The position numbers and the translations under genes were made by a program. The notes under the pieces are model-generated. The model searched no databases, was not told where the DNA came from, and saw only the letters and a list, made by a program, of their open reading frames with translations. From the NCBI RefSeq assembly GCF_000321225.1, contig NW_004451527.1, positions 327,263-391,262 of the forward strand: 64,000 nt of DNA, written 5' to 3'. Source of the DNA: Odobenus rosmarus divergens (Eukaryota; Chordata; Mammalia; Carnivora; Odobenidae). Below are positions 13,921-25,047 of the stretch, piece after piece (position 1 is the first letter of the stretch; every line of letters begins with the position of its first letter).

Positions 13921-14130
13921 GACGATCCATATTTCTTAATGTGCACTCAAGGTCCTCCACGTGCCTGCTCCAGCTTACCTGTCCAGGTTCGCCTTCTCCA
14001 AAAATACTTTCTACAGCTGTGCCTCAGTAGTATCAGTTCCTCTGTTTATATTACAGTGCCCTTCCCCGCCACTTTTAATTTTCAAAAGATTACCCATTTC
14101 TCAAAGCCATGCACAAATTTCTGTCCTCTT

Positions 14131-14334
14131 GGGGCACCTGGGTAGCTCAGTCGGTTGAGCATCTGTCTTCGGCTCGGGTCATGATCTCTGGGTCCTGGGA
14201 TTGAGCCCCGCATCGGGCTCCTTGCTCAGCAGGGAGTCTGCTTCTCTCTCTCTCTCGCTCTGCTACCGCTCCCGGCCCCTGCTCGTGCACTCTCTCTCTC
14301 AAATAAATAAAAAAAAAATCTTTAAAAAAAACCC
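14131..14334 (+). mobile_element. CAN-SINE (young)
   Basis: Head 'ggggcacctgggtagctcag', CT tract, then A/T tail. TSD caaatttctgtc at 14113-14124 and 14335-14346, with partial agreement for about five more bases. Confidence 0.92.
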
Positions 14335-14351
14335 CAAATTTCTGTCTTGTT

Positions 14352-15150
14352 AGGGAATCCTTCTTTGAATTTCACAGCCCGCATCAATCTTGCCTTTCTC
14401 TGTTCTCACAGCATTTTTTAAGTACTTTTCTTATAGCTCTTATGTCGTAGGGGCTTGGTAATGTTTGTTGACTACTGAATCAGTTATTTGTGTATATTAT
14501 CTACATAATTGCTGAAGTTCAGGGACTATGGTCTTGCTTGTCTTTGGGACCTTTCCTTAAAACCAGTAGATGCTCAATAATTCTGTGGAATTAAATAACG
14601 GTCGTTACCACACATATTTCTTTCTTTCTGAAATTGCCTTATATTATCTTGAAAAATGTTAATAATCTTCTATTTTGATCAAGACTTATATTTTACTATT
14701 CAAAAGTAGACCATTCTTGGTTCATATACTGTATTTGCTGAAGAGATGGTCCATTAATCGCAGGCACAGATTGTTTATTTTTAATGTGAGCATGGCATTT
14801 ACCACCACTTGGTGGCAGTGTACCCCAATTCCAAGACCTTGCCAAAGAGCATACTGGACCCTGATAAGTGCTAAAATTACAAACCAGAAGCCAAGAAGTG
14901 ACAGTAACAGCCCATATCTAGATTCTATTTTAGTGACAGAGATTCTAGTTCAGTCAACGTCTTTGGGTATGTTACTATTCCCCTAATGAGCATGTATTAC
15001 TTTTCCTTTACTTATGGATGAAGAGTAGAGATACAAGATTCTTATGAAGCAAAGCCAAAGAAAATTCATCATTAACAGCAACAACACTACCACCACACTT
15101 TCCTTTTTTAAGGGCTTCTTTTCGTTAGAAAAATTAAAAGTTTTGTTAAA
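14352..15150 (+). repeat. Mostly anonymous; L2-like 3' end near 14500-14600
   Basis: 'gctgaagttcagggactatg' and 'accagtagatgctcaataat' resemble the terminal L2 phrase (agggcagggac...taggtgctcaataaat). The rest of the interval, including frames near 14675-14986, shows no gene. Confidence 0.4.
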
Positions 15151-15163
15151 ACTGTTTAATTAA

Positions 15164-15359
15164 GGGGCGTGTGGGTGGCTCAGTCGTTAAGCGTCTGCCT
15201 TCGGCTCAGGTCATGATCCCAGAGTCCTGGGATTGAGCCCCGCAATGGGCTCCCTGCTCTGTGGGAAGCCTGCTTCTCCCTCTCCCACTCTCCCTGCCGT
15301 TTTCCCTCTCTCACTGTGTCTCTCTCTGTCAAATAAATAAATAAAATCTTAAAAAAAAG
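15164..15359 (+). mobile_element. CAN-SINE (young), nested
   Basis: Head 'ggggcgtgtgggtggctcag' and tail 'aaataaataaataaaatctt'. TSD actgtttaattaa (15151-15163) and attgtttaattaa (15360-15372). It sits in the T-rich tail of an older minus-strand SINE that continues to 15470. Confidence 0.92.
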
Positions 15360-15470
15360 ATTGTTTAATTAATTAATTAAAGTAGGCTCCACACCCAGTG
15401 TGGGGCTCAAACTCACGACCCTGAGATCAAGAGTCGGAGGCTCTACTGACTGAGCCAGCCAGGCGCCCCA
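15360..15470 (-). repeat. Older CAN-SINE remnant
   Basis: 'ccacacccagtgtggggctc', 'gaccctgagatcaagagtcg' and the inverted head 'gagccagccaggcgcccc' identify an old SINE on the minus strand. Its T-rich tail also lies to the left of the nested younger copy. Confidence 0.8.
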
Positions 15471-16080
15471 TTATTAAGAATGTTTTAAATGTTTAAGATA
15501 AGGTGTTCATATATGACTAGACAGGTTTAACTCATCAATGAGATTTTTAAATCTGTGCATAAGGAAGAGTTCTTTGTAAAATTTTATATTCATCCAGAAA
15601 GTAATTCAATACAATTCTGAAAGAGACAAGAGACACTTCTACATCTGAGAACATCTAAACCCACAAGTCCAGGAAACATCATCTGGGACTATCACCTGCA
15701 GGGGCAGTTTGGTAGGATTTGGGAGGAAATGGGTTGACTTTGGACTCTGGTCACATTCTTTAAAGGCATGTGTTTGGCCCTGTACGTGCTCCTTTAGTTA
15801 TGTAACTAAGATTGTAACCAGAAAAGATGAAGCTGTGTTTTGCATTTGAACGGAGTTGGAGATAACCAAGAGAGAAGCAGCAAGACTAGGGATCTGAAGA
15901 ATCAAGCAGACATGGAGGGAGAACTGGGAGGTGGCAGAGAGCATGTGCTCTATGTCCCCTTTCATGGGAGACACTTGCTCCTGCAGGGGTGGGCAAGCAG
16001 AGCTGCTTAATGGCATCTTTATTTGCAAGCCCAACTTCTGAGCCAGGGTTAATGGGAAGTCAGAAAGCAGTGAGGATGCT
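15471..16080. other. Anonymous non-coding stretch
   Basis: No gene or clear repeat identified. Confidence 0.5.
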
Positions 16081-16098
16081 GGAAGTGGAGGTGATTTA

Positions 16099-16327
16099 TT
16101 TTTATTTTATTTTATTTTGATTTAAAAATAATTAACATATAGTATATTATTAGTTTCAGAGGTAGAGTTTAGTGATCCGTCAGTTGCATATAACACCTAG
16201 TGCTCATTCCATCACATGCCCTCCTTCATGCCCATCCCCCAGTTACCCCCTCCCCTCCAGCAACCCTCAGTTTTCCCTAGAGTTAAGAGTCTCTTATGGT
16301 TTGTCTCCCTCTCTGATTTCATCTTAT
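16099..16327 (-). mobile_element. 5'-truncated L1 insertion (3' end only)
   Basis: L1 3' UTR in antisense: T-rich tail at the left, then 'taacacctagtgctcattcc' and 'agcaaccctcagttttccct'. A perfect 18-bp TSD, ggaagtggaggtgattta, is at 16081-16098 and 16328-16345. Only about 230 bp of the L1 was copied. Confidence 0.9.
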
Positions 16328-16454
16328 GGAAGTGGAGGTGATTTAAGTTTTGCAAGGTTACCAAGGACCTCACTTCTTTGCTTAATAGGAAGAGAATAGG
16401 ACTATATGTTTGATATGTGGGGGACCCCAATGGCAGGAAACACTCTGGATGGCT

Positions 16455-16700
16455 TTATTGATAATTAAGATTTATAATTTTATATATGATTTATATATTA
16501 TACTTTTACATATGATTTATATACTATATGCTATATATTATATGTTATAATTTTAATACATTTGTATTTAATACATCTTGTAATTTTACTTATAATTAAG
16601 ATTTATTATAATTAAGATTTATTTATAATTTTATATACTATTTATAATTTTAATATATTTTATAATTTTATTTTATTTATAATTTAATTATAATTAAGAG
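16455..16700. repeat. AT-rich degenerate tandem region
   Basis: About 245 bp of nearly pure A/T. It repeats 'ataattaagattta' and 'tataattttatata' in irregular copies (near 16463, 16592, 16606 and 16690), like a decayed minisatellite. Confidence 0.7.
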
Positions 16701-16884
16701 GGTAGGGAAAGATGGGATTTTACAAGGATAACTTTTCCTAAGATCAGGATGTATAATTTACAAAACCTGTTCTGAGTTTAGCATCATTTAGTTAAAATCC
16801 TTCTGACTAGCAGATCTTGCACTGAAAAGTAGAATAACAAACAACACAAACTCGTATGGAACTACTAATACTGTTACCAGACTT

Positions 16885-17075
16885 TTATGGGTCATATTAC
16901 ATTGTCATTTCACTGAGTCCTTCCATTACCTGTAAGTGACAATTGTGACCATCTCTCTTGTAAAGGTAAATTACTCAAGGCTCAAGGAAGTTAAAGAACT
17001 TGGTGAAGGTTAGACAGCTAGTCAGTTGTAGAGCTGGGACTCAATTCCTAGTTTCCAGTCCATCTTGATTTCCTC
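16885..17075 (-). repeat. MIR
   Basis: 'cattacctgtaagtgacaat' is followed by 'gaacttggtgaaggttagac', 'agctagtcagttgtagagct' and 'gggactcaattcctag', the reverse MIR order. Confidence 0.7.
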
Positions 17076-17196
17076 AAGGCAATCAGCCTTTGGGGACAAA
17101 TGGGCCACAGAAGGAGGGGAGCAAAGGTTTGTTGGCGGGCCCACCACATTGCACGAGTCCAGCAGGAGTAGATGACTACAGGGCACGCTCTATTCT

Positions 17197-17326
17197 TTTT
17201 TTTTTTAATTTTTTAAATTTAAATTCAATTAGCCAACATATAGTACATATAGTACATCCTTAGTTTCAGATGCAGTGTTCAATAACTTATCAGTTGCGTG
17301 TAACACCCAGTGCTCATCACATCACG
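17197..17326 (-). mobile_element. 5'-truncated L1 insertion (130 bp)
   Basis: Antisense L1 3' end ('tttaaattcaattagccaac', 'cagttgcgtgtaacacccag'). A perfect 16-bp TSD, gggcacgctctattct, is at 17181-17196 and 17327-17342. Confidence 0.92.
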
Positions 17327-17589
17327 GGGCACGCTCTATTCTGAAAATGGTGCCCCTGGAGTGGTGCGGCACAATGGGGCACTTTGTCTGACTGCCTTCT
17401 GATGTAGAAGAGATAATCCAATCTGTTCCCATTTTTGGATGTTATAAATTATATCACTAGAACCATAGTAAATAAAGATGCCCACCTCTCTGGAGTACTG
17501 AGGTGTTTTGTTGACCAGCGTCTTGACTTCATCGACCTGCCTGGGTCCTGGAAGCTTGCCTGTTTGAGCTTCTCTTGGCCAGAGTCTAT

Positions 17590-17775
17590 AGTGACATTCT
17601 TTATTATATGCCAAGCATTTTCTGTATATTGTCACATTCAATCATTACAATGAATTTTTATTTAAATCTTCATTTTATAAATGAGGGAATGGGAATCCCA
17701 AGAGACTAACAGGCTACTCAATGACAGAACTAGGCCTTGAACCCAGGACACATGATTCCACAGCCCATCTTTAAT
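17590..17775 (-). repeat. MIR
   Basis: 'cttcattttataaatgaggg', then 'caatgacagaactaggcctt' and 'gaacccaggacacatgattc' follow the reverse MIR consensus closely. Confidence 0.75.
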
Positions 17776-17934
17776 CAATAATCTTTGCTGTGTTGGTTAG
17801 CGATACAACCTTATATATGGAGATGGACATGATATTGTTGGAAAGGACTTACTAGCTCTAGGGACACTGTCCATCTGGCTTAGAAAGTCTAGCTTAGAAA
17901 AATTTTCAACCATACTAAACTGGATAAAAATCCA

Positions 17935-18140
17935 TTCCTTACCAGCTGTGTGATCTTGGGCAAATTATTTAATTCTTCTGTGCCTGTTTTCTCACCTATA
18001 AAGTAGGGATAATAATAGCAGCTACCTCTTAGTAATATAATGGGGCATAAATGAGATAATGCATGTGAAACGCTGTAAAACCCTGGCATATAGTAAGTGC
18101 TTAATAAATGCTCGCTATCATTATCAGCTACAGCAGCAGC
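17935..18140 (+). repeat. MIR
   Basis: 'agctgtgtgatcttgggcaa', 'ctgtgcctgttttctcacct', 'ataatagcagctacctctta' and 'agtgcttaataaatgctcgc' reproduce most of the MIR consensus in plus orientation. Confidence 0.88.
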
Positions 18141-18590
18141 AGCATTATTATTTGGTGAACACTATCCCCATTTCAGCTACTGCATTCAAGAGGAAGCAAG
18201 AAGAAAAGTGAGAATGAAAAGCCAATACAACTAAGACATAATAACAGTGTCTTTTGAGATTTGACATGTAAACTATGAGGCTCTTCAAGAAACAATAATA
18301 GTTAAAGATTCTAAAGATCCCCAGAGCATTCCAAACACTGTATGTAGGGGAAGCTGCCTTTTGAATTCAGTTGTAGAACTTCCTGAGCATTCTAGAACTA
18401 ACCTCTTCACCACCGCTGCACCTAGGTGAGGCGATGTGGGATTCTCAGGTGTTCCTCACCTCATGGGCCTCAGCTCTTGGGAAGTCCACATGTATTCCCA
18501 CTTCAACATTTACATTGTTATGTAAAGTAAGATCTTTATCAGAGAGGGTAGTATCAGCAAGAGAAAGCTACCTTCAAGATTGGGAACTCC
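18141..18590. other. Anonymous non-coding stretch
   Basis: A short (CAG)n-like run is present near 18127-18142. Nothing else is recognised. Confidence 0.5.
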
Positions 18591-18591
18591 A

Positions 18592-18640
18592 TCCATCCAC
18601 CCATCCATCCATCCATCCACCCATCCATCCATTTATTCAT
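18592..18640. repeat. (ATCC)n microsatellite
   Basis: About twelve units of 'atcc' with occasional 'accc' variants, followed by ATTT-type units. Confidence 0.9.
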
Positions 18641-18850
18641 TTATTGAGTTTTTTTAGCACATTTCTAGGCACCAATAGAAAGATGACAAAATAGCCCCTG
18701 TCCTTAAGGAAATCACAGACAAAGAGGGGAGATAAGTGTTACTGAATAACTATCAATTTTATGCAGTATCAGTAAATGTGCTGAGAAAGATGATGGAACA
18801 AAGTGGGCAGAATGCCAGGTTTTCTACTGGGCTTTGAGAAATTGAATCCC
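18630..18850 (-). repeat. L2-like fragment
   Basis: 'tttattcatttattgagttt', 'cacatttctaggcaccaata' and 'cccctgtccttaaggaaatc' follow the reverse L2 3' end (attcaacaaatatttattgagcacc...ccctgccctcatggagc). Diverged. Confidence 0.5.
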
Positions 18851-19635
18851 AGAAAGTGTATGCACTAAAGCCCTGGCCTATTTGGGTGTGCTGCAACTCT
18901 GGCCTTCACCCCACAAGGACCCCTTATCTGTTCTCTCCAGAGGACAGGCTGTTCTACGCATGGGCTGGGGCATGGATAACTATGCTCTCTGCCAAGAGGT
19001 CTACTATTAATACTTTCCTTTTGGTTGTCTAAGCAGGACCACATTTAGTCTTTGCCAGATCTTGGAGTTCTGGGAAGGGGTCACCCGGGATAATTTGAAA
19101 GTCTGGGCGGCAGGGCTGGGCAGGAGAGAAATCAGGGGGCCAACCGAGGGCTCTTTTGTGGCTTCTAGAGGCAGTAGCATTAGGTCTCATTCATATTCAT
19201 ATTCATATTCATATTCATATCCATTAGGTCTCATTCATATTCTCTCTTAGGCTAAATGGAGGCATGACTCCTTCAAAAGTTGTGAGAGTTCATGTGGGAA
19301 CCCCTGGACACCTTGGAGGTTTGGAAGGGAATCTAGTTCAGAGAGGAAAGTGCAAACTTCTACTATGAGAAGTCTTCCACACTCTTGCTTTGGTGCATTT
19401 TTCCATTCTTTTCTCCCATCAGCTCTTCACATGGACTGTATAGACTTCCATGGGTCCCCAAGCAAGCTTCATTCTCTATTGCTCTTTCCCTCCATCTTGG
19501 AATGTACTTCTTAAAACTTGCACCTGGTGGACTTCCTGTTGACTTTGGAGGCTCAGTTTAGATGCCAAAATGTAAGCTCATTCATGGATTCCTGGTATCT
19601 TTCCTGTGCTTCCTGATCAGAACAGATAGGTTTTT
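18851..19635. other. Anonymous stretch with a small tandem duplication
   Basis: Apart from the 19178-19242 tandem repeat, no gene or repeat is recognised. Confidence 0.5.
19178..19242. repeat. 44-bp-period tandem duplication containing (ATTCAT)n
   Basis: cattaggtctcattcatatt occurs at 19178 and again at 19222. The interval is filled by about five 'attcat' hexamers. Confidence 0.85.
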
Positions 19636-19639
19636 TTTT

Positions 19640-20120
19640 TCTGAACCTAACTTAGAATTTTTTAGTCGCACAGTTCAGTGGTATTAAGCACATTCTCATT
19701 GTTGTACAGCCATCACCACCATCCACCTCCAGAGCTTTTTTCATCCTGCAAGACTGAAACTGTCCCTATTACACAAGAACTCCTCATTCCCCTCTGCCCC
19801 AGCCCTTGGAACCACCACTCTACTTTCTATTTCTGTGAATGTGACTATTTTAGGTACAGTAGTCTTTGTATGAATGGAATCAAGCAATGTTTTTCCTTTT
19901 GTGACTTTTGGTGACTGGCTGCTTTTCACTCAGCCTACTGTCCTCAAGTTTCATCCATGTTGGAGGAGGTGTCAGGATTTCCTTCCTTTTTAAGGCAGAG
20001 TACTGTTCTGTTATATGTATATACCACAGTTTTCTTATTCGTTGATCTGTTGGTGCACATTTGAGTTGCTTCCACTTTTTGGTTATTGTAGATAATGCTG
20101 CTACTGAGTGCAATTTTTTA
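19640..20120 (-). repeat. Old L1 3' end including ORF2 C-terminal coding remnant
   Basis: On the plus strand the antisense L1 phrases 'acagccatcaccaccatcca', 'ggaaccaccactctactttc' and 'gtttcatccatgttgg' appear in order. The minus-strand translation near 19976-20113 retains the L1 ORF2 end motif YSALKRKEIL, followed by TWMKLED. It is an inactive fragment. Confidence 0.8.
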
Positions 20121-21095
20121 CTGCCTTGTTTGGTAGCTACGTTTTTTCCTGAAAGAAATATGAACCAGCCAGAAAAAGAGGATTATAGCTTATAATATGA
20201 AGAGAGAGGGAAATTTGTGGAGATTGGAGTTATGTTGCCATGAGCCACAGAACGCAGAGAAGCTAGGAGAAACTCTCCAGGGTCAGGGACTGGCTCTCTT
20301 CTTCTAGAAACCCACACAATCCCTCACATGGTGAGTCCAGATACCCCAGAATGTTCTCATTCCTCAGCCATGGTGGTTCTTGCTTCACAGACTTAGCTGT
20401 GTCCCTTTGTGACTGGAGGCTGCTTGTGATAACACTCAAGCAACTTAAGCATTTGCTACAAAATTATAGTACAAGAGATCAATTGGAGAGTCTTCGGAAT
20501 TTGTGGTGGTGGAATTCAACCTCTGTGATGAAATGCGCCAAGCAAGAATGCAATGGATTCTGGGAAATGAGCAGGTGCTAGAGCAGTGGTGAGAACATCT
20601 CCCATCAGGGAGCCCCATGGTCAGGTGATCTGTTTCCTTCAGTCTTACCTTTTCTATTCTTGTGTTCACTTACCATATCTCTTTTTGGGAGTCTATTGTA
20701 TACTGTAAAAGGCACTGTGAAGATTATTTAAAAGTATAATGACTTCATCTTTCAAAGCTTTATATTATGAGGAAAGAGCAGTACTGCCTATAGAGGAAAA
20801 TGGTGGCCAGAGCAGATGTGATTGAGTCCAAAGTATTCAAATTCAGTGGCTTTGGTATACTTCAGAGGGAGGAGTCTTTACCTTGGATACAATCTGGGAA
20901 AGCTGCTTGAAGAAGGGAACATGTTTTATTTGGATTCTAAGGAATGCCTTTCTCAGTCTGTACTGGGATGTTTCCTTGTTAAAGACACTTCGATGATTTC
21001 TCAGCCAAGAAGAGAAAAAAATAAATGGTAACATGACTCACCAAGGAACTGCTGGTACAGCTGGGGTATGGCAGTTGACATTCACTGTCTTGACT
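20121..21095. other. Anonymous non-coding stretch
   Basis: No gene or confident repeat identified. Frames up to 76 residues have no signature. Confidence 0.5.
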
Positions 21096-21111
21096 TTGAA
21101 GTTTGAGACTT

Positions 21112-21230
21112 TTTTTTTTTAAGATTTTTTTTTTTAAAGTAATCTCTACCTCCAGTGTGGTATTCAAACTCACGGCCCCGAGATCAAGAGTCACATGTTC
21201 TTCTGACTGAGCCAGCCAGGGACCCCTAAA
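21112..21230 (-). repeat. Older CAN-SINE
   Basis: T-rich tail, 'taatctctacctccagtgtg', 'cccgagatcaagagtcacat' and the inverted head 'ctgagccagccaggga'. Short direct repeat tttgagactt near 21102 and 21232. Confidence 0.8.
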
Positions 21231-21239
21231 ATTTGAGAC

Positions 21240-21970
21240 TTTCTGAGTCCTTTTAGGTTTAGGATTTTATTTTCCCAGAGTTTTTGGAGGGTAGGAACCA
21301 AGTTGCAAACTTACAGTTCAGTTGAGAAGAAACAGTTATGGAAAAAGGCTGGCGACATTTCTCTTTCTCTTCATCAAGTTTATATCAGAGTATTTCTTTT
21401 TACCAGATTCTCATCTTTGAATTTTAATCCAGTAATCTTGCAGGGATTTAAGAAACTAAGGGGCTGGTGCTCTGGCAAAGATGTGGCTGAAGAACTTGCA
21501 GGCAAAGCTACACTTGTATAAAAAGGGGAGAAGGAGTGAGAAAAACACTTTAAACACACAATATGTGTGGGGAGGTTAGCAGTGTGGTTGGGGAATGGTC
21601 AGTTAAAGATTTAACAGAAATGAAAAGGAAGTTCATTGATATGAATTTGCTCACAAATGCCCTGGGACATAGTTTAGCATAAAAACAAGAGAATTCTTGG
21701 GTCTTATTCTCTTTCTTATGATAAGGAATTGATTGGTTTAATCTGGAAGCAAAGATAATTGAGGCATGAGTGCTTGGCGGAAGAATCCTCAGGTTAATTG
21801 CTAAGGAGTTTAGAAAAATACCGAGGCTAGGGTAGAATGAAGTGCAAGAGAGACTGTGTGCCTGTCTCCAAACACATTTCCCTTGTCTTAGGCACAGTGA
21901 AGTGACAGTGCTCAGCTCAGCTCCTCACACAGTAGAGGCAGTCGAAGTTTGATTAAGGAATTTATTCCTT
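21240..21970. other. Anonymous non-coding stretch
   Basis: Nothing recognised as a gene or repeat. Confidence 0.5.
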
Positions 21971-21974
21971 CCCT

Positions 21975-23700
21975 TATTTATTCATTCAACAAATATTTAT
22001 TGAGGACGTCTAGGCAGTAGGTAACTTTTGAGGCTCTGGGAATATATATACATATATATCAGAGAATATAGTTGTTCCTGTCTTCTATAAGGAAATCATT
22101 CTTGATGAAGGCAGTCAATAAACAAATGCAATACAATGCAAATCAGATGGTTGTGTGGTCTAGATAAAGACAGGAATGTGAGGAGATTGCATTAGTTTTC
22201 TTGGGATTGCTGTAACGAAGTATCACAGACTGAGTGGCTTGAACAACAGAAATCTATCCTCTCATAATTCTGGAGGTCAGAAGTCCAAGATCCAGGGGTG
22301 GCAGTGCCACGGTCCCTGTAGGGAAGGATCTGTTCCAGGCGTTTCTCCTAGCTTCTCTGCGTTCTGTGGCTCATGGCAACATAACTCCAAACTCCACATG
22401 GTGCTCTCCCTGTGTCTCTGAATCCAAAGTTCTCCTCTTTATAAGGACATCAGTCATATTGTCTATTGGATTAGGGCCCACCCTGGTGACCTCATCTTAA
22501 CTTGATCATCTGCTAAGACCCTATTTCCAAATAAGGTCACATTCACTGGGGGTTAGGACTTAATGTATTTTTGGGAGACAAAATTCAACCCATAACAAAG
22601 GTTAAGTAGTTGGTGAGCTGATGTTTTATATGGATGGTTAGGTGAGACATGATAAGGTGACATTTGACTATGGGCCTGAAGAAACTGAGGCAATGAGCCA
22701 TGCCGATATTCACTTTCCAGGCAGAGACCAGAATGGGAGAATGTTCCTCATCTTCCAGGAACAACAGTAAGCCCATGTGATGGAAGCCAGCTGAGAGACA
22801 GAGAAACAAAATGTGAGATCCAAGAAATTATGGGGTTTTCCCTATAAGTAAACTGGAGAGTCACTGGGGGATTGGAGTAGCAATGTATCATACTGGGTGC
22901 ACATCTTGGAAGAATCCTTCCAACAGTTCTGTTGCAAATAGACAGAGGGGGTGAGGTTCGAGGCAGGGGGGCCGTTGCAGGGGAGAATTGATGACAGCCT
23001 GAACCAGAGCTGGAGTGTTAGAAGCAGTGGTCAGATTCGAGACATGTCTTCAAGGAAGAGCCAATGGGATTATGGAGGTAATAGGATATGGGGTGTGAGA
23101 ACAAGAAGAGGCTGAAAGATGATGCTTAGGCTTTTGGCTCATGCAGCTGAAAGGATGGATTTGCCATTTGTTGAAGTGGGGAGAAGAGGTATTACTAAGA
23201 TAGAAATAAGAGTTTAAGATGTGTTGAGTTTGAGATAATCTGGGCTATCCAAGTAGAGATGGGGGGTAGGTGTTCAGAGATATGAATCTAGAGTTCAGGA
23301 AGTTGTCAAATATGATGGTATATAATGCCATGGTTTGAGATTAAATCAGCCAGGGAACAAACAGAGCTAGAGGAGAGGAAAGGTTCCAGGATGGACCCTC
23401 GGGTCCTCTAGCATTTAGAGCAGAACAAGTAGAGGAGAGAAACATGCATGGCCACCAGAGCAGGAGGAAAACCAGGGAAAGTGGATTCCATGAAGTTAAG
23501 TGAAGAGTGTTTGGGGATGGGGTGGTGGGATCTGTGGCCAGCATGACAGCCACTGGGAACTGGCCATGGGATTTGGTAATGTGGGAGTCACTAGGGACTA
23601 TCATATGGGCATGTTAGGGAGTAAATGAAATGAAAGCCAGATTATACTGGGTTCAACTGGGCCTGGGAGAGGGATTGTCCATACTTAGTGTCTCCAATTC
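21975..23700 (-). repeat. L2-like block, interrupted by an MLT1 LTR
   Basis: The 3' end is 'attcattcaacaaatattta' (from 21982). L2 phrases in reverse order continue past the LTR at 22188-22597: 'aaggtgacatttgac', 'ttcgagacatgtcttcaagg', 'cttttggctcatgcagctga' and 'ggaggaaaaccagggaaagt'. The element may continue towards 24600 in more decayed form. Confidence 0.6.
22188..22597 (-). mobile_element. MLT1-type MaLR LTR
   Basis: Plus-strand 'gattgctgtaacgaagtatc', 'tggcttgaacaacagaaatc', 'ttctggaggtcagaagtcca', 'agggcccaccctggtgacct' and 'aattcaacccataaca' read an MLT1 LTR backwards. It has TG...CA-type ends and lies within the L2-like block, so it is younger than that element. Confidence 0.8.
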
Positions 23701-25032
23701 CTTCAAGAATTTATCTTTATGGGAAGTGGAGAAATTGCTATAACTGATGGTGAATATAGGGTCAAGGGAGAGATTCTTTTTTTAAAAAATGGAAGGTAAT
23801 ATAGCATTTTATATTCTGATGGAGACAATGGCAGTAGAGAGGGAAAAAATGATGATGGGGACAGATGGCAGAATTGTTGAAGTTATTGCTTTGAATAGGT
23901 GAGAAGTTGTGGGATCCAGTATCAAGATTAACTGTATTGGGGAGTACAGATAATTTGTTCATTATTAACAGGAAGACAGGTGAAGAAAGGAGGTTTAAAT
24001 GGGTACAGACATAAGTTGCTTGGCAGAGGGGGTGGTAAGAATGTATAGAAGGATTCTTTTTTTTTTTTGGTGGTTGTTTCTTTTGTTAGACAGATTAGGA
24101 GCAGGGTATAGCAGAGAACGGAAGGGAGATGTTTAAGATTTGAAGACGGGGTGATGATGTGAAAGGGTTCCCTAGGTACACAGGAGCGTGACTGGATTAG
24201 GGAAGTATGGTGAATGGCTGAGCAGCACCAAGCACCCATCTGCAATAGGTGGCCATGAATTGAAGGTGACTCTGGTGATCATGATGGGCTGTTCTCCTAC
24301 AGCCATGTTCAGGTGCACAGATAAGAGGGGGAGAGGGGAAAAAAAAGGGGGGGGGCGGGGAAGAGTGCAGTTAGCAAAGAGAAAAGAAGAAAAGGAGTTG
24401 AGGTCATATGCAAGTACATGATTATAATGGTGGACTGTAGGATCTAAGCCAGGTAAAAGGGGAAGTAAGGACAAGAATAGAGTGAGGGACAGAGAGAGTT
24501 CACTGGATGAATGGACTGAGGTCCTGGGGGGGTCACAGGATTGTTGGAGTTGGGGGATAATTGGAAAGAACGAACTGGGAAATAGGTGGCAATCATGAGG
24601 GAGTCATCAGGTCAATGGGAAGTGGGTAACAGTCATGAGAGAGTCAATCCCCTTAGCATTGTGGAGGGTGGGTGCGGGGCTGCCCAATGGTAAAATCTGA
24701 AGGCATGAGCTTTGCAGTTGAGGGTGTTGGGGAGGAGAGTGGGACAATGGCTTGGGAAGAGCCTGGGGGAGCAGGAAGGGCATAAGCCCACCTTCAAGTC
24801 CCGTGGCATGAGCAGCATGAAAGAGAACATAGTCAACACTTTGGAGCCCCACAGGGAAAGCTGTGCCCTCGGGGTTGAGCCAGGTTTTAGTTATAGCAAG
24901 AAGGGGATGGGAATGTTCAGAAGGTTCGGAATGTAGGGAGTTTGCTAGCATTGGGTGAGTATAGGGAGGTGGGGAAGCGTGAGAGATGGGGTTGGGCTCA
25001 GGGAGGTCCAGAGGGGAGGTGTGATGAGGGAT
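23701..25032. other. Purine-rich anonymous stretch, possibly decayed L2
   Basis: G/A-rich plus strand with a G-run cluster at 24327-24360. The composition continues the L2-like block, but no specific phrase is decisive. Frames of 100-114 residues on the minus strand look incidental. Confidence 0.35.
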
Positions 25033-25047
25033 GAAGAAGCCCTGGAG

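Noticed and set aside
18592..18640. CRISPR-like or other functional repeat array
   Set aside because: It is a simple (ATCC)n microsatellite without spacers.
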